64,000 nt of DNA from Bacteroidales bacterium (GTDB lineage: Bacteria > Bacteroidota > Bacteroidia > Bacteroidales > UBA4417). Positions 1-8,284 of this stretch are shown here, piece by piece. The notes under the pieces are model-generated. The model had not been told where the DNA came from. It was given only the letters and a program-made list of their open reading frames with translations, and ran no database searches. The stretch covers positions 186,001-250,000 of the forward strand of contig JADJGZ010000002.1 in assembly GCA_016707785.1 (NCBI GenBank), read 5' to 3'. Both the position numbers and the translations under genes were made by a program. The stretch's first letter is position 1; every line of letters starts with the position of its first letter.

Positions 1-1935
1 AATCCGGATTCAGGCTATCGCTCAAGGTTTTCACATTCTGATGAAATGGCTGGCGCGGGATATTATTCTGTGTGGCTCCGGGATCAAAAGATCCGCGTTG
101 AATGTACTGCCGGCGAAAGAGCAGGTATACTGCGTTTCACCTTCCCAAAATCAGATAGTTCATCGATCCTGGTCGATTTGAGTAAAAATCTCCGCTGGAA
201 TGTAATCTGGTCGAATATACGCGTACTAAATGATTCAACCATCACCGGGTATCATATGGTGAATGGCTGGGCAAAAGAACGGTATGTTTTCTTCACAGCT
301 ACCTTCTCCCGTCCTTTCGATTCCTGCAATATCATGAGCGATGGCAAGAGAGTTTATTATAATGGATACCGGTTCAGGAGTTCATCAGAATGCTCAGGTA
401 AAAACCTGCAATTCCTTGCTCATTACAGAACAGGGACAGATGAAAAAATATCCGTCAAAGTCGCAGTATCAGCCGTGAGTACACAAAATGCCATCGATAA
501 TCTTACGAATGAAATTCCAAACTGGAGTTTCGACCAGGTTCTGGCATCTACCCTTTCAAAATGGGATAAAGAATTGGATAAAATTACTATCGAAGGAACC
601 CAGGAAGAAAAGGAAACTTTTTATACGGCATTATACCATGCATTCCTCACTCCTATTCTATACCAGGATAAAAATGGGCAATACCGGGGTTTTGATAATA
701 ATATCCATAAAAGTAAGGATTTTACGAATCATGCCATATTCTCCCTTTGGGATACCTATAGGGCCACCCATCCCCTGTTCTGCCTGGTGCAACCTGAGAG
801 AAATGCGAATATGATCCAATCGATGCTGGCACATTATGACCAAAGTGTGGATCACCTCCTTCCTGTCTGGTCGCTTTGCAGCAATGAAACATGGTGCATG
901 ATTGGCTATCATTCGGTGCCGGTTATTGTTGATGCCTATTTGAAAGGTGTAAAAGGATTCGATGCTGAAAGGGCCTATGAAGCCATCAAAACAACCGCCA
1001 TGAATCCTGATTATGACAATGTGGCAACCTATGCCAAACTGGGCTGGGTTCCTTTCAACAGGGAAAATGAATCTGTTTCAAAAACTTTGGAATATGCTCA
1101 TGACGATTTTTGTATTGCTCAAATGGCAAAATCGCTGGGAAAAGAAGAGGATTATCAATACTTCCTTAAAAGAGCGATGGCCTATAAAAACCTTTTCGAC
1201 AGCAGGATAATGCTGATGAGGGGCCGCGATGATGAAGGAAACTGGAGAACCCCTTTCAATTCCCATGAATATGTGCAGGGTGGTGATTTTACTGAAGGCA
1301 CCAGCTGGCAGTATAGCTGGTATGTACCCCATGATATTTCAGGATTAATCAACCTTTTCGGTGGGAATAAACCATTTCTTCAAAAGCTGGATTCTCTGTT
1401 TACATTTACCGATAATTCGAGTGAAAATGTGGACGATATCCAGGGTCGTTTAGGGGAATACTGGCATGGGAATGAACCCAGCCATCATATCATCTACCTC
1501 TATGATTTTGCCGGAGAACCATGGAAAACACAGGAACTGGTACATAAAATCATCAGGACACAATATGGTAACAAACCTCATTCATTAACCGGGAATGATG
1601 ATTGCGGTCAGATGTCAGCCTGGTACCTTTTTAATGTCATGGGATTTTATCCTGTTTGCCCGGGGACTAATTATTATGCTATCGGAAGCCCGGTGATCAG
1701 TAAGGCCAGTATAACCCTGGCCGGTGACAAAAAATTCAATATGAGAGCCGAAAATCTGTCAGAAACGAATGTTTATATCCAGAAAGTATTACTGAATGGA
1801 AAAAACTGGAATAAACCCTATTTTATGTATGATGATATTAAAAATGGTGGTGAAATCATTTTTTATATGGGCCCTAAACCCAATAAGAAATGGGGCAAAA
1901 CAATCGACTTCCGGGAATTGAATTCTATCCCCTAG
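1..1935 (+). CDS. GH92 family alpha-mannosidase (5' truncated by window edge)
   Basis: The reading frame is open from base 1, so the N-terminal part of the protein lies outside the window. About 644 residues remain and cover most of the glycoside hydrolase family 92 catalytic region. Visible family motifs are SLWDTYRATHPL near residue 247, EGTSWQYSWYVPHD near 435, HGNEPSHH near 489 (its Glu matches the general acid known in the family) and GNDDCGQMSAW near 531 (the Asp pair matches the catalytic base). GH92 enzymes are calcium-dependent exo-acting alpha-mannosidases that trim mannose from host or fungal glycans, usually in the periplasm or at the cell surface. The signal peptide would be upstream and cannot be seen. 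The next gene, a glucosaminidase, starts 136 bp downstream on the same strand. The linkage cleaved cannot be told from the sequence. Confidence 0.93.
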   Translation, partial: NPDSGYRSRFSHSDEMAGAGYYSVWLRDQKIRVECTAGERAGILRFTFPKSDSSSILVDLSKNLRWNVIWSNIRVLNDSTITGYHMVNGWAKERYVFFTATFSRPFDSCNIMSDGKRVYYNGYRFRSSSECSGKNLQFLAHYRTGTDEKISVKVAVSAVSTQNAIDNLTNEIPNWSFDQVLASTLSKWDKELDKITIEGTQEEKETFYTALYHAFLTPILYQDKNGQYRGFDNNIHKSKDFTNHAIFSLWDTYRATHPLFCLVQPERNANMIQSMLAHYDQSVDHLLPVWSLCSNETWCMIGYHSVPVIVDAYLKGVKGFDAERAYEAIKTTAMNPDYDNVATYAKLGWVPFNRENESVSKTLEYAHDDFCIAQMAKSLGKEEDYQYFLKRAMAYKNLFDSRIMLMRGRDDEGNWRTPFNSHEYVQGGDFTEGTSWQYSWYVPHDISGLINLFGGNKPFLQKLDSLFTFTDNSSENVDDIQGRLGEYWHGNEPSHHIIYLYDFAGEPWKTQELVHKIIRTQYGNKPHSLTGNDDCGQMSAWYLFNVMGFYPVCPGTNYYAIGSPVISKASITLAGDKKFNMRAENLSETNVYIQKVLLNGKNWNKPYFMYDDIKNGGEIIFYMGPKPNKKWGKTIDFRELNSIP

Positions 1936-2071
1936 ATTACTACTGAAAACTTTGTTGAACATTCTTTGTTAATTGGATACATAAATTCCAATTGATGATG
2001 CTTTCGTTATTCCGATCGCATATAATTGATAATTCCCGCCCTATTTATTAATCCTATTTACATACAAGCCT

Positions 2072-2578
2072 ATGAAACCTTCTGAATTTGTTGCTGCTTA
2101 TGGTCCGTTTGCAAAACAGACCCAGGAAAAAACAGGAATCAGTGCTATTGCCATCCTGGCTCAGGCTGCCCTTGAAAGTGGATGGGGAAAATCAGCCCCG
2201 GGTAATATGTTTTTCGGTGTGAAAGACACTGACGGGGTGAATGGAAATGAGCAGTTATTGGTTACCACTGAATATAGCAGAAAATCAGATCTTAAATTTC
2301 CTGAAATTATCAGTATTGAACCAGTTATCCGGAATGGACAGAAATATTTTAAGTATAGGGTGAAAGATTATTTCAGAAAATATGAAACTCCGGAAGAATG
2401 TTTTACCGACCATACTAAGTTCTTTTTCCAGAATAGCCGGTATGCTGCAGCCTTAGAAGTAAGATCAGACCCATATCAGTTTATCGATGAAATTGCCCGT
2501 GCAGGCTATGCTACTGCTCCTGATTATGCGCCTTTGCTTAAGTCAGTGGCAAAAATGATTGAGAAATTGCTGGTTTAA
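2072..2578 (+). CDS. Glucosaminidase domain protein (GH73, FlgJ/LytG-like)
   Basis: A 168-residue protein that is almost entirely one mannosyl-glycoprotein endo-beta-N-acetylglucosaminidase (GH73) domain. The segment AILAQAALESGWGKS (residues 27-41) holds the probable catalytic Glu at position 35. The NMFFGVK stretch after it is also typical of the family. Such enzymes cut the glycan backbone of peptidoglycan during wall turnover. No clear signal peptide is present: the N-terminus MKPSEFVAAYGPFAKQ runs directly into the domain. Export is therefore uncertain, which is common for the short Bacteroidota versions. ATG start at 2072. It stands alone, with a TAnnTTTG element just after its stop that belongs to the next gene. 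Confidence 0.85.
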   Translation: MKPSEFVAAYGPFAKQTQEKTGISAIAILAQAALESGWGKSAPGNMFFGVKDTDGVNGNEQLLVTTEYSRKSDLKFPEIISIEPVIRNGQKYFKYRVKDYFRKYETPEECFTDHTKFFFQNSRYAAALEVRSDPYQFIDEIARAGYATAPDYAPLLKSVAKMIEKLLV

Positions 2579-2584
2579 TTTGAC

Positions 2585-2592
2585 TACCTTTG
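2585..2592 (+). promoter_or_regulatory. Putative -7 promoter element TACCTTTG
   Basis: TACCTTTG matches the Bacteroidota -7 consensus TAnnTTTG and lies 6 bases after the glucosaminidase stop. No well-spaced TTG is seen for the -33 element. If used, it gives the helicase gene a leader of roughly 200 nt, which is long and could be regulatory. Confidence 0.4.
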
Positions 2593-2802
2593 CAAAATTA
2601 ATCATTGCTATCTTTTCTTCTTGTCTCAAATCCTGCCCTATCCTGCATGACTTTAGCCCTGGATGAATCATCTGCAGGTTGACAAATAATATGTAACTTT
2701 CTGCCGGTAACTGAATCAAATCAGTTTTGCTTTGCAAACTGTCAAAATTCAGTATAATTTGTAACCAGAATCCGGAATAATCACAAATAAATAAACAATA
2801 CT

Positions 2803-4056
2803 TTGAATTTTAATGAATTTCTCTTCGATAACCGCCTGATGGAGGGTGTCGAAGCTATTGGGTATGAAACCCCTACACCTATACAGGAACAAGCCATTCC
2901 GGTTATCCTGGAAGGCCGTGATATGGTAGCATGTGCCCAGACAGGAACCGGTAAAACAGCTTCCTTCCTGCTTCCTATCATCCATCGCATCATTACTACA
3001 AAACATGATGAACATATCAAATGTCTCATCGTAGTACCAACCCGTGAGCTGGCCACACAAATTGACCAGCATCTCCAGGGACTAGCCTATTTTACCCCGG
3101 TAAGTTCAATCCCGGTTTATGGGGGAACTGATGGAGCAACCTACTCAAATGAGCAAAAAGCCTTGAAAGATGGTGCAGATATAGTAATCTGTACTCCCGG
3201 AAGAATGCTGTCGCATCTGAATATGGGATATGTTCAGATCACTGGTTTATCATACCTGGTGCTTGATGAAGCTGACAGGATGTTGGATATGGGCTTTTTT
3301 GATGATATCATGAAAATCATATCCTTTCTGCCCAAAGAAAGACAAAACCTGCTTTTTTCTGCCACAATGCCTTCCGGTATCCGAAACCTGGCCAGGCATA
3401 TTTTGCAAAACCCTTTTGAAATCAATATCGCTACTTCTAAACCAGCTGAAAGAGTAAAACAGGAAGCTTATGTAGTTTATGATATGCAGAAAATACCACT
3501 CGTACAGCATATCCTCAAAGAAAAAGATTTCAGAAGTATACTCGTATTCTGCTCTACCAAAGAGAAAGCTAAATTATTAACCCATGAGTTGAAGAAGCTT
3601 CATTTTTCTGCCGACCAGATTCATTCAGATATAGATCAATCGAGCAGGGAAAATGTGTTAAACCGCTTTAAAAGCAGGGAATTAAATATTCTCATTGCAA
3701 CAGATATTCTTTCCCGCGGAATCGATATTGAAGATATTGACCTGGTAATCAATTTTGATGTTCCGGTTGATGCTGAAGACTATATTCACAGGGTGGGCCG
3801 TACCGCAAGAGCAGCATCCGAAGGTGAAGCGATCACTTTAATCAATGAGAGGGACCAGCAACGGTTCAAAGCTATTGAAGACCTGATAGAAAAACATATA
3901 GATAAAAACTTATTGCCGGAATTCCTGGGGGCTTCACCACTTTACAATCCTCTGGCCAAAAATCAAAGGAATAATAAAAAGAGAAATTTCGGCAGGAAGA
4001 AAAGCAGTCAGGGCAAAGAAAATTCAGGCAACAGGAATCAAGCCAGGAATCGGTAA
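2803..4056 (+). CDS. DEAD-box ATP-dependent RNA helicase
   Basis: A 417-residue RNA helicase with the full motif set: Q motif (YETPTPIQEQAIP, about 20-32), Walker A AQTGTGKT (46-53), PTRELA, Walker B DEAD (near 155), SAT (near 187), and in the second RecA domain HRVGRTAR. A Lys/Arg/Asn-rich basic tail (about 385-417) probably helps RNA binding. It unwinds RNA duplexes, typically in ribosome assembly or mRNA decay, and this group often responds to cold. The start chosen is TTG at 2803, because MNFNEF before the Q motif fits related Bacteroidota proteins from memory; the first ATG (residue 13) would remove conserved sequence. The unusually long upstream gap (about 220 bp) fits a leader-regulated gene. 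It converges on the next gene with a 22-bp gap. Confidence 0.93.
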   Translation: MNFNEFLFDNRLMEGVEAIGYETPTPIQEQAIPVILEGRDMVACAQTGTGKTASFLLPIIHRIITTKHDEHIKCLIVVPTRELATQIDQHLQGLAYFTPVSSIPVYGGTDGATYSNEQKALKDGADIVICTPGRMLSHLNMGYVQITGLSYLVLDEADRMLDMGFFDDIMKIISFLPKERQNLLFSATMPSGIRNLARHILQNPFEINIATSKPAERVKQEAYVVYDMQKIPLVQHILKEKDFRSILVFCSTKEKAKLLTHELKKLHFSADQIHSDIDQSSRENVLNRFKSRELNILIATDILSRGIDIEDIDLVINFDVPVDAEDYIHRVGRTARAASEGEAITLINERDQQRFKAIEDLIEKHIDKNLLPEFLGASPLYNPLAKNQRNNKKRNFGRKKSSQGKENSGNRNQARNR

Positions 4057-4078
4057 TTTACCGGTGAACCAGAGATTG

Positions 4079-4891
4079 TTATTCCAGGAAAGATAGGCCT
4101 GCTGATTTGATTACCAGGTAAAATGTATTTTCCGGAACAAATCCTTCAGGCATATGTGTATTCTCCTCGGGAGTGATTTCAAGGATACTGAAATCACTGC
4201 TTTCTGCTACCAGGAAAGCATTAAATTTCTTTATCTCATCTCTCGACTCAAGCCTGCCTGTTAATGTATTGATAGATTTCGGGAAACTGGCTTCCCTGCA
4301 GTTCGCATTGATATAATCAAACCCTTCTTCTCCTACCTGGTTCTTGATATCCTTTATTTCACTCTCCTGGAATTTGTAGTTTGACAGAATTTGCCCGGGA
4401 TCATCAATAGATACCTGTGGAAAAATATCCTCAAGAAGTTCCTCTGCATTTGAAGTCACTGTTTCATCACCTGCGCCCGGATTTCCAATCCCCGAATTTC
4501 CAATAACGAAATAGAAAGAACGATCTGAAATCATTTCAGCCGGCATATGTTTATTATTGGCCGGATTAATTTCTATAACACTTTTTTCACCCAAAGTAGC
4601 CACAATATTCACATGGTACAGCATAATCTGATCCCTCTTTTGCGTGCGAGAGTCCAGGGTGGCAATACCTGATGGCCACTGGGATTCATGACTGGCACCT
4701 TTAATAATGGTAAACTTTTCCTGGCCCAGTGCTTTCACTAAGGTTTCCTGGTCTGATGCTGTAAAGATATACGATGAATACAACTCACCCGGATCTGTAA
4801 TACTGATCGCTTTTGTATCCTGACCTTTCAATTGAACCAATAAGCCGGTCAGAAGTAATGTGACAAAAAAAGTTATCCTGTATGTTTTCAT
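4079..4891 (-). CDS. Secreted protein with two copies of an unknown domain
   Basis: A 270-residue protein with a signal peptide (hydrophobic FFVTLLLTGLLVQ, about residues 8-20, cleavage probably near 24). The rest is two copies of one domain of about 100 residues: copy A 30-131 and copy B 161-262, joined by a Gly/Glu-rich linker. Both copies begin with D-P-G followed by S-Y/N-Y-x-F, have a central S/T-R-x-x-x-R-D segment (TQKRDQ versus LESRDE), share E-I-N/T-P and HMP, and end F-Y-F/L-V-I. Neither copy is recognised as a known family. The repeat implies internal gene duplication. One Cys (198) lies in copy B only. It is the last gene of a possible minus-strand group with lutB, 27 bp away. Function unknown; the location is periplasm or cell exterior. 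Confidence 0.75.
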   Translation of the reverse strand: MKTYRITFFVTLLLTGLLVQLKGQDTKAISITDPGELYSSYIFTASDQETLVKALGQEKFTIIKGASHESQWPSGIATLDSRTQKRDQIMLYHVNIVATLGEKSVIEINPANNKHMPAEMISDRSFYFVIGNSGIGNPGAGDETVTSNAEELLEDIFPQVSIDDPGQILSNYKFQESEIKDIKNQVGEEGFDYINANCREASFPKSINTLTGRLESRDEIKKFNAFLVAESSDFSILEITPEENTHMPEGFVPENTFYLVIKSAGLSFLE

Positions 4892-4917
4892 CCTGTTTTG
4901 ATTGAATATCTCAAAAA

Positions 4918-6312
4918 TTATTTTTTCTCAATCTTGCCTTCACGGCGTTCTTCCCATAATTGCTTGAAACTCTTTTCTGCCATTTCAGGTAATGCTCTTC
5001 TTTCTCCCCAGGCTTTGGCTAAAAATCGCTTCATTAGTTTGTTCTTGGTTTTTCCACTGGTCATATCCAGTAAATTCCGATGCAACATAGCCGTTTTATA
5101 TCCTTTGAAAATAATCCTGTCAATTCTCCGGGTATAGCCATCTTTGACCGAATCACTGCGATTATAAAGCAAAAGCTCATGCAAATTGATTTTTACAGGG
5201 CATACTTCAGTACAGGATCCACAAAGTGAAGAGGCAAAACTCAGGTGTTTATAATCCTTCATTCCTTTTAACCAGGGAGTAATAACAGCGCCTATGGGGC
5301 CACTATAAGTAGTTCCATAAGCATGTCCTCCGATATTCCGGTAAATGGGACAAGCATTGAGGCAGGCTCCGCAACGGATACAGCCCAATGCCCGACGCTG
5401 GTTCTTCTTTCCCAGGATTTCTGTTCGGTAATTATCAAGGAGGACTACATACATCTCTTCAGGACCATCAGTTTCATCTTCCTGCCTAGGCCCAGAAATA
5501 ATAGAATTGTAAACTGTAATTTTCTGACCGGTACCATGGGTGGCAAGTAATGGCCAGAATAAATCCAGGTCTGCCATCCTTGGAATCAGCTTTTCAATCC
5601 CTGCAACTACAATATGCACCTTAGGGAAAGATATACTCATCATTCCATTGCCTTCATTTTCTGTAAGACAAACAGAACCTGTGTCAGCCAACAGGAAATT
5701 GGCTCCGGTTATTCCTACCTCAGCATTATAGAATTTGTCACGGAGCTTTTGCCTGACAAATGCCGTGATCTCCTGTGGACTGCTATTGGGGTCCAGATCA
5801 AATTTATCGTGAAATAAAGCGGCAACATCCTCCTTCGACATATGCATTGCCGGAGTAACAATATGATAAGGATGCTCCCCGGCAAGCTGAACAATGTATT
5901 CTCCAAGATCCGTTTCAAGAGATTCAATACCCTGCTTCGAAAGATGCTCATTAAGCTCGATTTCTTCCGTAACCATGGTTTTCGACTTCACTACATGAGT
6001 CGCATTATGTTTCTTAAGAATCTTTATGATCTCCTTAACTGCCTCATCAGCATCAACAGCCCAGATCACCTTACCTCCCCTTGACTGGAAATTTGATTCA
6101 AAGTCAAGAAGATATTTTGGTAAATCAATGATTACCTTGTTTTTAAGATGAGCAGCCCTCTGTTTTGCCAATTCAAGGTTGTCATATTGCAATTTTCCAT
6201 TCGCTACTGCTGCATCATATCTCGACATATTGAACTGGATCTTTTTCCTGTGATCCTTATCAAATGCCTTTTTTGCAGCATCCTTCATGAATTTATGGTA
6301 GATTTCACTCAT
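4918..6312 (-). CDS. lutB: LutB-like iron-sulfur protein (lactate utilisation, LUD domain)
   Basis: A 464-residue protein of the LutB/YkgF family. An N-terminal LUD domain (about 65-300, including the loop ITGANFLLADTGSV) is followed by two 4Fe-4S binding clusters: C311, C314, C317 with C321, and C364, C367 with C371. In Bacillus and relatives LutB works with LutA and LutC in oxidising L-lactate to pyruvate. Here neither partner is in the window: rpiB lies 28 bp upstream and an unrelated secreted protein 26 bp downstream. The partners may be elsewhere or absent. Length and both cysteine sets are normal, so the protein itself looks intact. The gene probably shares a transcript with rpiB. Confidence 0.9.
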   Translation of the reverse strand: MSEIYHKFMKDAAKKAFDKDHRKKIQFNMSRYDAAVANGKLQYDNLELAKQRAAHLKNKVIIDLPKYLLDFESNFQSRGGKVIWAVDADEAVKEIIKILKKHNATHVVKSKTMVTEEIELNEHLSKQGIESLETDLGEYIVQLAGEHPYHIVTPAMHMSKEDVAALFHDKFDLDPNSSPQEITAFVRQKLRDKFYNAEVGITGANFLLADTGSVCLTENEGNGMMSISFPKVHIVVAGIEKLIPRMADLDLFWPLLATHGTGQKITVYNSIISGPRQEDETDGPEEMYVVLLDNYRTEILGKKNQRRALGCIRCGACLNACPIYRNIGGHAYGTTYSGPIGAVITPWLKGMKDYKHLSFASSLCGSCTEVCPVKINLHELLLYNRSDSVKDGYTRRIDRIIFKGYKTAMLHRNLLDMTSGKTKNKLMKRFLAKAWGERRALPEMAEKSFKQLWEERREGKIEKK

Positions 6313-6340
6313 CTTTTTCCTTTGCTTCCAGAATAATTGA

Positions 6341-6790
6341 TTAAAGAAGACCCGCTATTTTATTGACTCTGCCCAAATGCCGTCCACCTTCAAAATCAGC
6401 AGTGAGAAACATCATGCATGCATTAAAAGCCTCTTCCATACTGATAAACCTTGAAGGTAAGCATAGTAGGTTAGCATCATTATGAGCCCGGGCTAAACGG
6501 GCCAGTTCCGAATTCCAGCATAAAGCAGCACGGACTCCATTATACTTATTGGCTGTGATACACATTCCATTTCCGCTTCCACAAATTAGGATAGCTGCAC
6601 TATATTGCCCCTGATCAACTGATGATGCTACCGGATGTGCTACATCCGGATAATCCATGCTATCAAGACTATATGTCCCAAAATCCCTGATTGAATATCC
6701 ATTTTCAGCAAGTTTGATCTTCAAGTATTCCTTGAGATCATATCCAGCATGGTCACAACCCAGAGCAAGTGTTTTCGATTTTTCAAACAT
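6341..6790 (-). CDS. rpiB: Ribose-5-phosphate isomerase B
   Basis: A 149-residue RpiB/LacAB family sugar-phosphate isomerase that interconverts ribose 5-phosphate and ribulose 5-phosphate in the cytoplasm. Visible features are GCDHAG (residues 11-16), the catalytic cysteine in ILICGSGNGM (C70) and RAHNDANLL around 101-109, which carries the phosphate- and ring-opening His. Length is normal. The ATG start at 6790 directly abuts a TGTTAATAA nonamer, the first of the cluster in the adjoining intergenic region. It is divergent from nadA across a 545-bp gap and is likely the first gene of a unit with lutB. Confidence 0.96.
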   Translation of the reverse strand: MFEKSKTLALGCDHAGYDLKEYLKIKLAENGYSIRDFGTYSLDSMDYPDVAHPVASSVDQGQYSAAILICGSGNGMCITANKYNGVRAALCWNSELARLARAHNDANLLCLPSRFISMEEAFNACMMFLTADFEGGRHLGRVNKIAGLL

Positions 6791-7335
6791 TGTTAATAAA
6801 TTAATACTGCAAAATTACTAATTAAAGCCCCATGGTTTTTGATTTCCTTTCTAATTAGGCATTTAGCTTAGATGGTAAAAATAGCGCCATTTACTATGAT
6901 ATTCATTTACAACCACAAAGAGTTTTTAAACGTAAACTGTTAATAAGTGAGTACTTTTGTTACTTAAATGGGGATAAAAGTTGAAGGTTATTAACAAAAT
7001 GGCGTAAACAGGCCAATTTTGGGCTTGGTCAGAGAAGATATCCTCTTTTTTCAGTGGATTTGGGTATCATTATCAACAGGATTTTGGATTAAAAATCCTG
7101 ACCATTTATCAGGTGAAAAGGTTATGAACCGAGTGTTAATAAATAGCTAAAAACCTCAAAATCAAAAACTGCTGCATTAATTTATTGTTAATAAGATGTG
7201 TAGAAATGGCTCATTGATTGTTTTCAAAATAAATGTTCACTTATTTTTGAACACTATCAACAGCTATATATCTATAACATATTCTTTAAATTAAAAAAAA
7301 TATACATTAATAGGTTAAATAGGGAAGAATAGAAA
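6791..7335. other. AT-rich intergenic region with nonamer cluster: candidate replication origin
   Basis: No gene is visible in this 545-bp divergent gap. It contains TGTTAATAA at 6791-6799, 6938-6946, 7134-7142 and 7186-7194, its reverse complement TTATTAACA at 6988-6996, TTATCAACA at 7070-7078 and CTATCAACA at 7254-7262. Apart from the last, which is one base off, all fit the relaxed DnaA-box pattern TTATnnACA. The right-hand 130 bp is very AT-rich and could serve as an unwinding element. A lone TACTTTTG (6952-6959) could also be a promoter. The two nearby parS-like sites around mnmG, 43 kb away, support an origin-proximal location. The call is inference. The boxes could instead bind DnaA for regulation only, or another repressor. 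Confidence 0.42.
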
Positions 7336-8265
7336 ATGACTGCTTCAGATTTAGAAAAAAAAATACAGGAAATCAAAGTTAGGAAAAACGCAGTAATCCT
7401 TGCTCACTATTACCAGGTACCCGAAATACAGGATATCGCAGATTATATTGGCGATAGTTTGCAATTATCACAACAGGCTGCTGCTACCAATGCTGATATA
7501 ATTGTTTTTGCAGGTGTTCATTTTATGGCTGAAACTGCAAAAATACTCTCCCCTTCCAAAAAAGTATTACTTCCAGATCTGGAAGCAGGCTGTTCACTGG
7601 CAAGCAGCGCTCCTGCCGATAAATTTGAAGAGTTTGTGAAAGCACATGCTGATCATAAGGTCATTTCCTATATCAATTGCTCAGCCGAAGTGAAAGCTTT
7701 ATCTGATGTAATTGTTACATCCAGCAATGCTATGAAAATTGTGAATTCATTCCCTCTAGATCAGAAGTTGATCTTCGCTCCTGATAAAAATCTTGGCGCT
7801 TATATCAATGGCCAGACAGGTAGAAATATGTTGCTGTGGGAAGGTGCCTGTGAAGTTCATGAAACTATTTCAACTGAAAGAATCATTAAACTGAAAATGG
7901 AAAACCCGGATGCAATACTGATTGCTCATCCCGAATGTAAAGCCCCGGTCCTCATTCTTGCCGACTTCGTTGGTTCTACAGCCGCCATGCTTAAATTTAC
8001 CCAAACCAGTTCAGCCCGTAAATTCATCGTTGCTACAGAAACAGGGATTATTCATCAAATGCAAAAATTATCACCTGATAAGGAATTCCTTGTAGTACCT
8101 GCAGATGAAACCTGTTCTTGCAACGATTGTCCATATATGAAACTTAATACGATGGAGAAACTGTATCTTTGTATGGAACATGAAAAACCTGAAATCTTAC
8201 TTTCTGATGCATTAATAGAGAAAGCCAGAAAGCCAATTATGAGAATGCTTGAACTTTCAAAGTAA
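7336..8265 (+). CDS. nadA: Quinolinate synthase NadA
   Basis: A 309-residue quinolinate synthase, which condenses iminoaspartate with dihydroxyacetone phosphate in de novo NAD synthesis. Visible family features are AHYYQVPEIQDIADYIGDS (23-41), and the three conserved cysteine regions that hold the 4Fe-4S cluster: EAGC (C86), GACEVHE (C172) and the C-terminal TCSCNDCPYM. Also typical is IAHPECKAPV. The length fits the shorter NadA form. nadB and nadC are not in the window. ATG start at 7336. The MORN-repeat gene follows after 19 bp and may be co-transcribed, though it has no obvious link to NAD synthesis. Confidence 0.96.
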   Translation: MTASDLEKKIQEIKVRKNAVILAHYYQVPEIQDIADYIGDSLQLSQQAAATNADIIVFAGVHFMAETAKILSPSKKVLLPDLEAGCSLASSAPADKFEEFVKAHADHKVISYINCSAEVKALSDVIVTSSNAMKIVNSFPLDQKLIFAPDKNLGAYINGQTGRNMLLWEGACEVHETISTERIIKLKMENPDAILIAHPECKAPVLILADFVGSTAAMLKFTQTSSARKFIVATETGIIHQMQKLSPDKEFLVVPADETCSCNDCPYMKLNTMEKLYLCMEHEKPEILLSDALIEKARKPIMRMLELSK

Positions 8266-8284
8266 AAAATTATTGCTGATTATA

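Noticed and set aside
8249..8284. Upstream TTG start for the MORN protein
   Set aside because: It overlaps nadA and would bury the signal peptide that starts at the ATG at 8285.
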